Assembly: GCF_001428255.1 (NCBI RefSeq)
Contig: NZ_LMRW01000012.1
Coordinates: 330,715-394,714, forward strand
Length of the DNA: 64,000 nt
Direction of reading: 5' to 3'
Source of the DNA: Agromyces sp. Soil535
Lineage (GTDB): Bacteria > Actinomycetota > Actinomycetes > Actinomycetales > Microbacteriaceae
Shown: positions 21,601 to 29,804 of the stretch, one piece after another
Numbering within the stretch: position 1 is the stretch's first letter
How the letters are laid out: each line of letters starts with the position of its first letter
The notes under the pieces: model-generated
What the model saw: only the letters and a program-made list of their open reading frames with translations
The model's database searches: none
What the model was told of the DNA's origin: nothing
Program-made: the position numbers and the translations under genes

Positions 21601-24517
21601 GGTCCGCGTGCTCGAGAACGACTCCGACCCCGACGGCGGCGCGCTCCTGCTGCGCTCGATCGAACCGACCGTCCCGGGCGCGACCGCGACCATCGAGGGC
21701 GACACCGTCCAGGTCGACGTGCCCGACGCCGAGGGGAGGTACGGCTTCATCTACACGGTCGAGAACGAGCACCTGGGCGTCGCGTCGAGCTTCCTCACCG
21801 TCGAGGCGCGGAACGACGCCCCGCTCGCCCGGCCCGAGGCATCCGACACCGTGCTGAGCCTCAGCGACATCCTCGACGAGGAGTCCATCGACGTCGAGGT
21901 CCTGCACAACGTGTTCCTGGCCGACGGGAACGCCGCCGACCTCATCGTCGGCCTCGTCGACGGCTACGATCGAGGCGCCCAGGTGCGACGCGACGGCAGC
22001 ATCCGGGTGACGGTGGAGGACCGGCGTCGCATCATCCCGTTCTCGGTGAGCCACCCCGAGGATCCGACGGTGACGTCGTACGCCTTCATCTGGGTCCCCG
22101 GCCGCGACGACGCGCTCCCGCAGCTGCGGCGCGACGCCCCCGAGGTGCGCGTGCAGAGCGGCGAGGAGGCCGTGCTCGAGCTCGAGGACTACGTGATCGC
22201 GGCATCCGGGCGGCCGGTCAGGATCACGGATGCCGCGAGCGTGCGTGCGTCGCACAGCGACGGCACCGACCTCGTGGTCGACGAGGACACCCTGCGATTC
22301 CGGAGCGAGCCTGGATACTTCGGCCCCGCGTCCCTTTCGTTCACGGTGACCGACGGCGAGTCCGCCGCGGACCCCTCCGGGCGCACCGGAACGATCGTCG
22401 TCCCGATCCAGGTGGAACCCACCGAGGACCAGCCGCCCGCGTTCACCGGCGGGGTGATCGACTTCGAGCCCGGCCAGTCGAAGACCGTCGACCTCAAGAA
22501 GCTCACCAACTACCCCTATCCCGAGGCCCTCGACGAGCTCGCCTTCCGGGTCCTGCAGCCCGAGCCCGAGGGCTTCGAGCTCTCGCTCGACGGGCAGGAC
22601 CTCACCATCAGGGCCGCGGAGACGACCCCCACCGGCAGCCTCCAGGCCGTGACGGTCGCCGTTGCGGATGACGCGGGCGACGGTCGTGCGGGCCGCATCG
22701 AGCTGCGCGTGGTGCCGTCGACGCGCCCCCTCGCGCAGCCCGCCGCAGATTCGGCGGTGGCAGCGCGGGGCCGCACCACCACGATCGACGTGCTCGCGAA
22801 CGACCGGGCGACGAACCCGTTCCCCGGCACGCCGCTGCGTGTGGTGGGTGTGCGCGGACTCGACGACAGCCTTCCCGACGGCGTGACGATCGAGCCGAGC
22901 GACGACCGGTCGACGCTCACGGTCGACGTCGCCCAGAACGCGGCACCAGTGAACACGACCCTGCAGTACCAGGTCGCCGACGCCACCGACGACCCGAGCC
23001 GCTACGCGTGGGGGACCGTCACGATCTCGGTGCAGGACCGCCCCGACCCGGTGACGGGCGCGCAGGTGACCGCGTTCGGCGACGGCACGCTCGACGTGGC
23101 GTTCGGCGCGGGCGGGTTCAACAACTCGCCGATCACCGGGTACGAGATCGCCCTCGTCGACCCCAGCGGCGGCGAGGTCCTCGAGACGTCCACGTGCGCC
23201 GCGACCACGTGCACGGTGCGCACGCCGGGCAACGGGCAGTCGAACGCCGTGCTCGTGCGGGTGCAGGCGCGCAACGCCATCGGCCTTTCCGACCCCGTCC
23301 AGGCGCCGGGTCCGATCTGGTCCGACGTCATCCCGCCGCCCCCGCAGGGACTGCGCGCCATGCCCCTCGACGGACGCCTGCGCATCGAATGGGCGCCCGT
23401 CAGCGCCGGGGCGGGCAGCCCGGTCGAGTCCTACGTCGTCACGGTCGCGGGTGTCTCGAGCGAGGTCGACGCGTCGGGAGCGTGCACCGCGACCGTGTGC
23501 TCCACCGAGTCCCAGGGCATCGCCAACGGCACCCAGGTGCCGTTCACCGTCAGCGCGCGCAACCAGGCGTACCCGGCCCTGGCGGTCTGGACCGAGGCCG
23601 GCGGCACGGGCACGCCGTTCGGTCCGCCCGTGGCGGGCGGGATCACCGTCACGGGCGACGCCGCCGCCGGCACGGTCACGGTGTCATGGGAGCCGTTCAA
23701 CGGCAACGGCGACGCCATCGGCGGCTACTTCGTGCAGCGCCTCGCCGACGGCCATGGCGACGTGCCGACGGGGCCGCAGGCCTGTTCCGTGACGAGCCCG
23801 GCGCCCGGCAACGTCATCGCCCCGGCGAGCGGCGGCACGGTCGCCGAGGTCGTACAGGTCGGTCCGGATGCCGCGAGCGTCCAGTTCAGCGGCACGGTGA
23901 CCGAGTCGACGCGCTACTCCTTCGTGGTGTGGGGCTTCAACCGGGCGGCCTGCGTCAACACGGAGGTGGCCGGGACGGTGGTGCGCCCCGCCCCCGGCTC
24001 CATCAGCGGCGTGCAGAGCAGCATGGCCTGGATGAACGAGGAGACGTGGGACCGCTACATCGACCGGGTCGATGGGGGCAGCTCCCGGCTGCAGATCGTC
24101 GCCGTCGACGGCAACGGTGCGCAGATCGGAGCGCCGGTGGAGTTCAAGGGCACCGGATGGCTCCGCTCGCTGCTGAACCGTCCGTTCGGCGAGGCGGCGA
24201 GGTTCCAGGTCCGCTCGTGCTCCGTCTGGGGCAGTTGCGGGCCGTGGTCGGCGATCCTGCCGTCCGATCCACGCCCGTCGCTCACGTTCGCGCTGCCGAG
24301 CCGCACGTGGGGCGAGGCGTCGAAGACCTGGGCATGGACGGCGGCACCCGCGAACTCCGGCCTGCCCGCGACCTTCCGGTGCGGAGTCGACGGCGACGCC
24401 GACGGCCGAGCCGCGCAGTCGGCGACGACGTGCCAGGTGCCGGAGGCGAAGCCGGGCGAGCGGGTCTGGTTGGATGTTGAGGTCGCGGGCGTGGTCGCCC
24501 GCTACTGGAATCGATGA
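18647..24517 (+). CDS. Giant membrane-anchored Ig-like / fibronectin type III repeat protein
   Basis: 1956 residues, likely on the outer face of the membrane. A single hydrophobic segment at about residues 10-35 serves as signal anchor. Residues about 45-385 hold a beta-strand repeat region that may be a propeller. From about 390 to 1460 there are roughly ten cadherin/Ig-like repeats with recurring VLxNDxDPDG motifs (for instance VLLNDYDANGD, DVLATDIDPTGG, RVLENDSDPDGG, DVLANDRATN). About 1465-1780 holds three FN3-like domains (SPITGYEIAL, SPVESYVVTV, AIGGYFVQRL). A C-terminal module of about 170 residues contains paired cysteines. It occupies the position of fn3 in the PFNA cluster. The binding partner is unknown; adhesion or cell-wall sensing are possibilities. 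Confidence 0.85.
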   Translation: MRLPKLSGHRSALATAGAVTAVVAVVAGVAVASGGYAAQRVDLGDAAVWVVSDRLQAVGRANTAVLELNSVVETGGSSSEVVQQGSTVLVLDHDRASVGIVDATTSTVTDTVAVPPEGTSLELAGERVVVAAGGDVWSVPISEFAEFDSDAEPVLTFGSGAVTSVDPAGVLFAYTPSTGEVRRVDAADEETVAARWQLAPADGDPEVQITSVDEHWAVLDATARTLRLDGHEVDLSGVLEPTDDPVLQAPSLTGESVAIAYRRGLLTVGLDGGEPRVVVDDVSGAPAPPQVHDGCLHAAWARGEAWRSCPGEGERRAELDDATGAGDFAFVSNGEALVVNDRRSGKAWAASDDYGLIDNWDELLANERDEETIEQNDPDTPPTIEKSQVPPVAADDDFGARPGRTTLLPVLLNDYDANGDVLVVDAVDGELPPGARLDLVSDNQQLQLTLDDAASGSVSFGYVVGDGRGAAAQARVTVTVRDPDENGAPVQQRESRASVESGGRVTTPVLGDWVDPDGDPFFLRSASVDAPDALSSTAEGIVVFDEAGGEGSTRTASLIVSDGRDEAAGALTIAVRAPGDVPLVAEPFVALATAGEEIRIDPLRHVRGGTGQIRLSAVPAKPDVQLTPDFDGGSFRFSSAAVRTHYLEYSVTDGTQTATGLVRVDVSEPPDRDTTPITVPHTAFLHVQQPVDVDVLATDIDPTGGVLIVTGLTDSAEDEGVRVEIIDHRILRVTLTRPLATGSTTFGYRVSNGLAEADGEVTVVEVPDPERTQPPVAAPDTISARTGDVVDIAVLENDEHPDALPLTLAAELVEKPAAGLLFAAGDRLRYFAPDEPGEFEAMYRVDAPDGQFATASVRISVRAADPETNSAPVPRAITARVIAGETVRIPIPLGGADPDGDSVQLLGQESNPDRGAVTARGGDWLDYQAGEYSAGTDSFQYSVVDALGARATGTIRVGIAPRLDGARAPIAVEDVVTVRPGRTISVRVLENDSDPDGGALLLRSIEPTVPGATATIEGDTVQVDVPDAEGRYGFIYTVENEHLGVASSFLTVEARNDAPLARPEASDTVLSLSDILDEESIDVEVLHNVFLADGNAADLIVGLVDGYDRGAQVRRDGSIRVTVEDRRRIIPFSVSHPEDPTVTSYAFIWVPGRDDALPQLRRDAPEVRVQSGEEAVLELEDYVIAASGRPVRITDAASVRASHSDGTDLVVDEDTLRFRSEPGYFGPASLSFTVTDGESAADPSGRTGTIVVPIQVEPTEDQPPAFTGGVIDFEPGQSKTVDLKKLTNYPYPEALDELAFRVLQPEPEGFELSLDGQDLTIRAAETTPTGSLQAVTVAVADDAGDGRAGRIELRVVPSTRPLAQPAADSAVAARGRTTTIDVLANDRATNPFPGTPLRVVGVRGLDDSLPDGVTIEPSDDRSTLTVDVAQNAAPVNTTLQYQVADATDDPSRYAWGTVTISVQDRPDPVTGAQVTAFGDGTLDVAFGAGGFNNSPITGYEIALVDPSGGEVLETSTCAATTCTVRTPGNGQSNAVLVRVQARNAIGLSDPVQAPGPIWSDVIPPPPQGLRAMPLDGRLRIEWAPVSAGAGSPVESYVVTVAGVSSEVDASGACTATVCSTESQGIANGTQVPFTVSARNQAYPALAVWTEAGGTGTPFGPPVAGGITVTGDAAAGTVTVSWEPFNGNGDAIGGYFVQRLADGHGDVPTGPQACSVTSPAPGNVIAPASGGTVAEVVQVGPDAASVQFSGTVTESTRYSFVVWGFNRAACVNTEVAGTVVRPAPGSISGVQSSMAWMNEETWDRYIDRVDGGSSRLQIVAVDGNGAQIGAPVEFKGTGWLRSLLNRPFGEAARFQVRSCSVWGSCGPWSAILPSDPRPSLTFALPSRTWGEASKTWAWTAAPANSGLPATFRCGVDGDADGRAAQSATTCQVPEAKPGERVWLDVEVAGVVARYWNR

Positions 24518-24530
24518 GCGAGGAGCAACG

Positions 24531-25502
24531 ATGACGATGACCCCCGAGGAGGCGACGCGGTTCTCCGCGAACCTCGACCGACTCGTCGGCGCGGTCGAGG
24601 AGGTGCTGCTCGGCAAGAACCGGGTGGTGCGCCTCGCCTTCACGGCGTTCCTCAGCGAAGGCCACCTCCTCCTCGACGACGTGCCCGGCACCGGCAAGAC
24701 CTCGCTCGCCCGGGCGATGGCGCAGTCGGTCGCCGGCACCAGCAATCGCGTGCAGTTCACGCCCGACCTCCTGCCGGGCGACATCACGGGCGTTACGGTG
24801 TACGACCAGCGCAGCGGCGCGTTCGAGTTCCACCCCGGTCCGGTGTTCGCGAACATCGTGCTCGCCGACGAGATCAACCGGGCGAGCCCGAAGACGCAGT
24901 CGGCGCTCCTCGAGGTCATGGAGGAGGGGCAGGTCACCGTCGACGGGCAGACCCACCCGGTGGGGCATCCGTTCATGGTCATCGCCACGCAGAACCCGGT
25001 GGAACAGGCCGGCACCTACCGGCTGCCCGAGGCGCAGCTCGACCGGTTCCTCATGCGCTCGTCGATCGGCTACCCCGACCACGCCTCCACGATCCGGATC
25101 CTCGAGGGCGCCGACCAGCGCGCACACGACCACCGCATCGATGCGCAGCTCGACGCCGACGAGATCATCGAGATGGCCGCGCTCGCGCGCACGGTCTACG
25201 TCGACCCCACGATCCACGACTACGTCTCCCGTCTCGTCGACGCCACCCGCACCGCCCGTGAGGTGCGGCTCGGCGTGAGCGTTCGGGGCGCGCTCGCCCT
25301 CATCCGTGCGGCGAAGACCCACGCAGCGGGTCGCGGCAGGCACTACGTGGTGCCCGACGACGTCAAGGCCCTCGCCGAGCCCGTGCTCGCGCACCGCCTC
25401 ATCCTCGACCCCGAAGCCGAGTTCGACGGCGTCACCGCGTCGAACATGATCGCGCAGGTGCTCATCGAGACGCCGCCGCCGTCCAGCAGGCAGGCCGTGT
25501 GA
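24531..25502 (+). CDS. MoxR family AAA+ ATPase
   Basis: 323 residues. Walker A is VPGTGKTS with Lys56; Walker B is LADEIN with Asp113 and Glu114; the sensor region ATQNPVEQAGTYRLPEAQLDRF follows. MoxR ATPases act as chaperones that assemble or activate partner proteins and are typically encoded with DUF58 and transglutaminase-like genes, exactly as here. ATG 24531 follows GAGGAG; an alternative ATG lies two codons downstream. Its 3' end overlaps the DUF58 gene by four bases (GTGA). Confidence 0.93.
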   Translation: MTMTPEEATRFSANLDRLVGAVEEVLLGKNRVVRLAFTAFLSEGHLLLDDVPGTGKTSLARAMAQSVAGTSNRVQFTPDLLPGDITGVTVYDQRSGAFEFHPGPVFANIVLADEINRASPKTQSALLEVMEEGQVTVDGQTHPVGHPFMVIATQNPVEQAGTYRLPEAQLDRFLMRSSIGYPDHASTIRILEGADQRAHDHRIDAQLDADEIIEMAALARTVYVDPTIHDYVSRLVDATRTAREVRLGVSVRGALALIRAAKTHAAGRGRHYVVPDDVKALAEPVLAHRLILDPEAEFDGVTASNMIAQVLIETPPPSSRQAV

Positions 25503-26821
25503 CGTTCACCCAGACCCGGACGTCGATCCCCGAGGAGGCCAAGAGGGAGGGGCTGCTCGCGGTCGTCATCGGACGCGCCGTGCGCGGCGTGCTCGCGGCC
25601 GCGGGGGTCGTCGCCGAGTGGGCGCGCGCGGTGCAGGGCGTCGTCACGCCCCTGGGCTGGGCGGTCGTCGCGGGTTCGGTCGTCGCGCTCGCCGTCGGCT
25701 ACGCGTTCGGCTGGATCGAGTTCATCGCCATCGGGTGGGGGCTCGCCCTGCTCGTGGCCGCGGCATCCGCATGGCTCGTCGGCCGGGGCGCCTCGACGAT
25801 CGAGCTCGTGCTGCCGACGCCGCGGGTGGTCGTCGGGGAGCATGCCGAGGCACGCCTCATCGCCGCGAATCCCGGACGGCGTCGATTCGGCGGCGTCCAG
25901 CTCGAGGTGCCGGTGGGTGGGAAGGTGATCGAACGCGTGCTGCCCGGGCTGCCGCGCGGGGGTGCGTTCGACGAGCAGTTCCGCATCCCGACCGAGCGGC
26001 GCGGCGTGATCCCCATCGGCCCGGCGCGCACCGTTCGGGCCGACCCGATCGGGCTCATGCGCCGTGAGATCGTGTGGTCGCAGACCGTGGAGCTGCATGT
26101 GCACCCGCGAACCGTCGCGATCGCCGCGCTCAGCACAGGGTTCATCCGCGACCTCGAGGGGTCGCCGACGCGCGACCTCACCGCGAGCGACATCGCGTTC
26201 CACGCCCTGCGCGAGTACGTGCCGGGGGATGACCGCCGGTTCATCCACTGGAAGAGCTCGGCGAAGACCGGCACGTTCATGGTGCGCCAGTTCGAGGAGA
26301 CCCGCCGCAGCCGGCTCATGGTGCTGCTCGACCTCGAGCCCGGCGCGTACGCCGACGATGCCGAGTTCGAGCTCGCCGTGAGCGCCGCGGCATCCGTCGG
26401 CGCGCGTGCCATCCGCGACGCCCGCACCGTGTCGTTCGTCGTCTCAGGGCGGGGACGGAGCGGACAGGCCCGGGGGAGCGGCATGCGCGAGCTGCCGACG
26501 GTGTCGCGCGACCGCCTGCTCGACGCGCTCTGCGTGGTCGAACGCGACGACCGGGCGGTGCTGCTGCCGGATGTCGGACGTGCGGCCGCCGAGGGACTGC
26601 CGGGCGTGTCGCTGGCATTCCTCGTGACCGGGACGGCGCGCGGCGTGGGGCCGCTCAGGGCGGCGGCCTCCCGGCTGCCGGTCGGCATCGAGGCCGTCGC
26701 CGTGCAGTGCGCGCCCGGGGGCGAGGCGTCCGCGCGCACCGTCGCGGGCCTCACGGTGTTCGGCATCGGCTACCTCGAGGACCTCCGTGCCATGCTCGCC
26801 AGATCGGCGTCGGTCGCATGA
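25499..26821 (+). CDS. DUF58 domain-containing membrane protein
   Basis: 440 residues. Two membrane helices (about residues 50-90) are followed by a cytoplasmic part with the DUF58 signature DIAFHALREYVPGDDRRFIHWKSSAKTG (positions 26188-26272) and a VWA-like fold (residues about 240-400, VLLDLEPGAYADDAEF). It is the customary partner of MoxR. The biochemical role is unproven; a role in assembling envelope complexes is inferred. GTG start overlaps the moxR stop, and the stop overlaps the next ATG (ATGA). Confidence 0.9.
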   Translation: MTFTQTRTSIPEEAKREGLLAVVIGRAVRGVLAAAGVVAEWARAVQGVVTPLGWAVVAGSVVALAVGYAFGWIEFIAIGWGLALLVAAASAWLVGRGASTIELVLPTPRVVVGEHAEARLIAANPGRRRFGGVQLEVPVGGKVIERVLPGLPRGGAFDEQFRIPTERRGVIPIGPARTVRADPIGLMRREIVWSQTVELHVHPRTVAIAALSTGFIRDLEGSPTRDLTASDIAFHALREYVPGDDRRFIHWKSSAKTGTFMVRQFEETRRSRLMVLLDLEPGAYADDAEFELAVSAAASVGARAIRDARTVSFVVSGRGRSGQARGSGMRELPTVSRDRLLDALCVVERDDRAVLLPDVGRAAAEGLPGVSLAFLVTGTARGVGPLRAAASRLPVGIEAVAVQCAPGGEASARTVAGLTVFGIGYLEDLRAMLARSASVA

Positions 26822-29088
26822 GCCCCGCACGTCGGGCTGCAGGGGCCGAGCGGTTCTGGTCCACCGCGATCAGCCTGGTGCTCGTCGCCGCAATGCTCGC
26901 CGCGGCCATGATCCCGTGGTGGCCGATCTACGAGAGCGAGGCGTTCATCGTCGCGGCGTCGGTCGCGATCGTCGCGGGATCGGCGATCGGCTTCGCCGGG
27001 GCGCGCTTCCACTGGCCGGCGTGGGCCGTCGTGATCGCCGTGTTCGGCGCGTACGTCGTGCTCGGCGTTCCCGCGGCCGTGCCCGGGAGCGCCCTCGCAG
27101 GCGTCATCGCCACCCCCCAGGGCCTCGTCGACCTCGTCGCGGGCGCCGCCCTGTCGTGGAAGCAACTCGTGACGATCGCCGTGCCGGTCGGCTCGTACCA
27201 GGCGCTCCTCGTGCCGCCGTTCCTGCTCGCGCTCGTCGCGTCCACGTGCGCGGTGACGATCGCGCTCCGCAGCCGCCGGCCCGCCGCGGCGGTCATCCCG
27301 CCCGCCCTCCTGCTGCTCGCCGGCATCGCGCTCGGCGTCGTGCACGCCGCGCTCGCGATGGAGACCGGCCTGGCGTTCCTCATCACGTCGGTCGCCTGGC
27401 TGGTGCGGGTCGCGATCGCGCACCGCCGAGCGATCACGACCGGGCGACCGGTCGAGGCCGCGCTCGCCGACGCGCGCCGGGTGCTCGGTGCGTCGGCGAT
27501 CGTCGCGGTGGCCCTGGTGGGCGCCACCGCGGCATCCTTCGCCCTGCCCGTGCCGCCGCGAAGCGTCGTGCGGGCGGAGCTTCAGCCGCCGTTCGAGCCC
27601 CGGGCGCACGAGAGCCCACTCGCGGGCTTCCGCAGCGCGTTCGAGCGCGACGCGGCCGACGTTCCGATGCTCGAGGTGCGCGGGCTGCCGGCCGGGGCGG
27701 GCATCCGGCTCGCCACCCTCGACACCTACGACGGCATCGTGTACTCGGTCGGCGGCACCGACGGCACCGCCGAGTCGGGGCGGTTCACCAGGGTGCCGTA
27801 CCGACTCGACCAGTCGGACGCGGTCGGCGAGCACACGCGCCTCGACGTGGTCGTGCTCGGCTACTCCGACGTCTGGGTGCCGGGCATCGGGCAGCTCGAG
27901 CGCATCACCTTCGGCGGCGAACGTGCCGAGCTGCTCGCCGACGGGTTCTTCTACAACGACGTGACCGGCACCGGCGCCGTGCAGGTCGGCCTCGAATCCG
28001 GCGACCGCTACACGGCGGAGTCGGTCACCCCGACGGCGCTCGCCCGCATCGACGAGCTGCGCCCCGGCACGAGCGTGCTCCCGGCGACGCCGGAACTGCC
28101 CGACGAGCTCGCCCGGCTCCTCGACCAGTGGGCGCCGGCGTCGGACGAACCCGGCGAGCGGCTGCAGGCCCTCATCGCCGGCTTCCAGCGCGAGGGGTAC
28201 GTGAGCCACGGCCTCGACGAAGACGAGGCGCCGAGCCGGTCCGGCCACGCGATCGACCGGCTCGTCGAACTGGCCACCGAGCGGCCCATGGTCGGCGACG
28301 GCGAGCAGTACGCGGTCGCCGCCGCGCTCATGGCGCGACGGATCGGCTTCCCGGCACGCGTCGTGGTCGGCTACCTCTCAGATCCCGAGGACGACGCGGA
28401 GGACGGCGACACCACGGTGTTCGTCAGCAGCGAGCAGCAGGCGTGGATCGAGGTGCAGACGGCGGACGGCGCGTGGCGCTCGATCGACCCCAACCCCGAG
28501 CCGCGTGAGATCCCCGAGCGCGAGCCCGACCAGCCGACCGTCGTGTCACGCCCGCAGTCGGCACTGCCTCCCCCCGCCGAACGGACGCCGGTCGACGACC
28601 TCGACCCCGATCCCGACCTCGCGTTCGACCAGCGCGACGAGCCCGAGCCGTGGGTGGCGGCCCTGCTCGGTGCGCTGGGCGTCGCGGGGTTCGTGGTGCT
28701 CGGCCTCGCCCTGCTCGTCAGCCCGTTCCTCGCGATCATCGTGGCGAAGCTGCGACGGCGCCGCCTCCGGCGCCGTGCCCCCACGTCCGTCGAGCGCATC
28801 GAGGGCGGCTGGCAGGAGTTCGCCGACACGGCGGCCGACTACGGGTACCCGATCCGCCCGAACGCCACGCGGGCGGAGCAGGCTGCGACCGTCGGCGGGC
28901 TCGCCCCGCTCGTGCTCGCTTCCGTCGTCGACCGGGCGGTGTTCGCGCCGGACGGACCCGGCGACGGCGACGACCTGCGGGTGTGGGACACGGTCGACGA
29001 GCTGCAGGAGCGGCTCGGCGCCCCGCGCACCCTCTCGCTCACCTCACTCGGCGGGTACGCTGTGACGCGGAGAGGAGCCAAGCCGTGA
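26818..29088 (+). CDS. Transglutaminase-like membrane protein with degenerate active site
   Basis: 756 residues. About six or seven membrane helices lie in the first 240 residues, then an extracellular region with a transglutaminase-like core near residues 470-560, one further membrane helix near 620-645 and a cytoplasmic tail of about 110 residues. The fold is recognisable (MVGDGEQYAVAAALMARRIG, RVVVGYL, QAWIEVQ, SIDPNPEP). However, the catalytic cysteine position is Gly495 and the histidine position is Gln541; only Asp557 of the triad remains. So it is probably a structural or binding pseudoenzyme. ATG 26818 overlaps the DUF58 stop. Corresponds to tgm of the PFNA cluster. Confidence 0.88.
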   Translation: MSPARRAAGAERFWSTAISLVLVAAMLAAAMIPWWPIYESEAFIVAASVAIVAGSAIGFAGARFHWPAWAVVIAVFGAYVVLGVPAAVPGSALAGVIATPQGLVDLVAGAALSWKQLVTIAVPVGSYQALLVPPFLLALVASTCAVTIALRSRRPAAAVIPPALLLLAGIALGVVHAALAMETGLAFLITSVAWLVRVAIAHRRAITTGRPVEAALADARRVLGASAIVAVALVGATAASFALPVPPRSVVRAELQPPFEPRAHESPLAGFRSAFERDAADVPMLEVRGLPAGAGIRLATLDTYDGIVYSVGGTDGTAESGRFTRVPYRLDQSDAVGEHTRLDVVVLGYSDVWVPGIGQLERITFGGERAELLADGFFYNDVTGTGAVQVGLESGDRYTAESVTPTALARIDELRPGTSVLPATPELPDELARLLDQWAPASDEPGERLQALIAGFQREGYVSHGLDEDEAPSRSGHAIDRLVELATERPMVGDGEQYAVAAALMARRIGFPARVVVGYLSDPEDDAEDGDTTVFVSSEQQAWIEVQTADGAWRSIDPNPEPREIPEREPDQPTVVSRPQSALPPPAERTPVDDLDPDPDLAFDQRDEPEPWVAALLGALGVAGFVVLGLALLVSPFLAIIVAKLRRRRLRRRAPTSVERIEGGWQEFADTAADYGYPIRPNATRAEQAATVGGLAPLVLASVVDRAVFAPDGPGDGDDLRVWDTVDELQERLGAPRTLSLTSLGGYAVTRRGAKP

Positions 29089-29684
29089 CGTGTCGGATCT
29101 GCGGTGCGGAGCTTCCCGAGGGGGCGATGTTCTGCGGCGACTGCGGCAGCTCCACCAGTGCGACCCCCGAGTCCCGCCGCCGCCCGGATCCGAGACCCGG
29201 CGACACGACGGCGATCGAACGGCCGGCCCGTCGCCACAGCGGGGTCATCAGCATCCCCGTCCACGGGTTCCGTGCCGAGCCCGCCCTGACGGACGGCATC
29301 GCCGCGCCCGGCGATCCGCTCGGCGGGACGATCGGCGCGGCCACCGCGCCCGCCGCCGCGCCGCGCTTCGTGCTCGCGTTCAGCACCGGCGAGACGCGCA
29401 CCGTGTTCGGCACGGGCCTCATCGGACGCAAGCCGCTCCCGCAGCCGGGAGAGGTGTTCGACCACCTCGTCCAGATCGCCGATCGCACACTCTCGGTCTC
29501 GAAGACGCACCTCGAGTTCGGCGAGCACGATGGAATGCTCTGGATCGCCGACCGGTTCTCGGGGAACGGCACGATCGTGCGCCGACCCGACGACGGGGCG
29601 CTTCGCTGCGAGCCCGGGCGCCGGTACCTCGTTCCGCGGGGCAGCCGCGTGGAACTCGCCGAGCAGTCCTTCTCCGTCGCCTGA
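29085..29684 (+). CDS. Zinc-ribbon and FHA domain protein
   Basis: 199 residues. An N-terminal zinc ribbon is formed by two CxxC pairs (CRICG and CGDCG, residues 3-22), followed by a linker of about 80 residues. The FHA domain (about residues 100-190) has GLIGRKPLPQ, a VSKTHLEFGEHDG segment and DRFSGNGTIVRR. It is the second phosphothreonine reader of the cluster. GTG 29085 overlaps the previous stop by four bases. It could bring the phosphorylated kinase or its substrates to the FtsK-like ATPase encoded 120 bp downstream; this is inference from gene order. The 120-bp gap holds no further gene. Confidence 0.88.
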   Translation: MTCRICGAELPEGAMFCGDCGSSTSATPESRRRPDPRPGDTTAIERPARRHSGVISIPVHGFRAEPALTDGIAAPGDPLGGTIGAATAPAAAPRFVLAFSTGETRTVFGTGLIGRKPLPQPGEVFDHLVQIADRTLSVSKTHLEFGEHDGMLWIADRFSGNGTIVRRPDDGALRCEPGRRYLVPRGSRVELAEQSFSVA

Positions 29685-29804
29685 CGCACGACGTTCGGCA
29701 CACCGGCCGACGCTCCCGTCCTCCCCAGCCGAGCGGATGCCGCAGCCATCCCAGCGGGGCCGGACGGCGCCGGTCGGCGGCGCCGCCGGTGATCGGATGG
29801 CCGG

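Noticed and set aside
17537-22255. A 1572-codon open frame on the minus strand opposite the kinase and Ig-protein genes
   Set aside because: It is a high-GC shadow: composition is Arg/Asp/His-rich without any domain, while the plus strand has clear motifs and overlapping starts. Many similar minus-strand frames (for example 14933-17458, 42718-45015, 59887-61788) were rejected for the same reason.
29685-29804. Search for a WXG100/ESAT-6-like gene next to the FtsK-like ATPase
   Set aside because: The 120-bp gap holds no open frame of about 95 codons with a WxG motif, and none was found elsewhere in the window.
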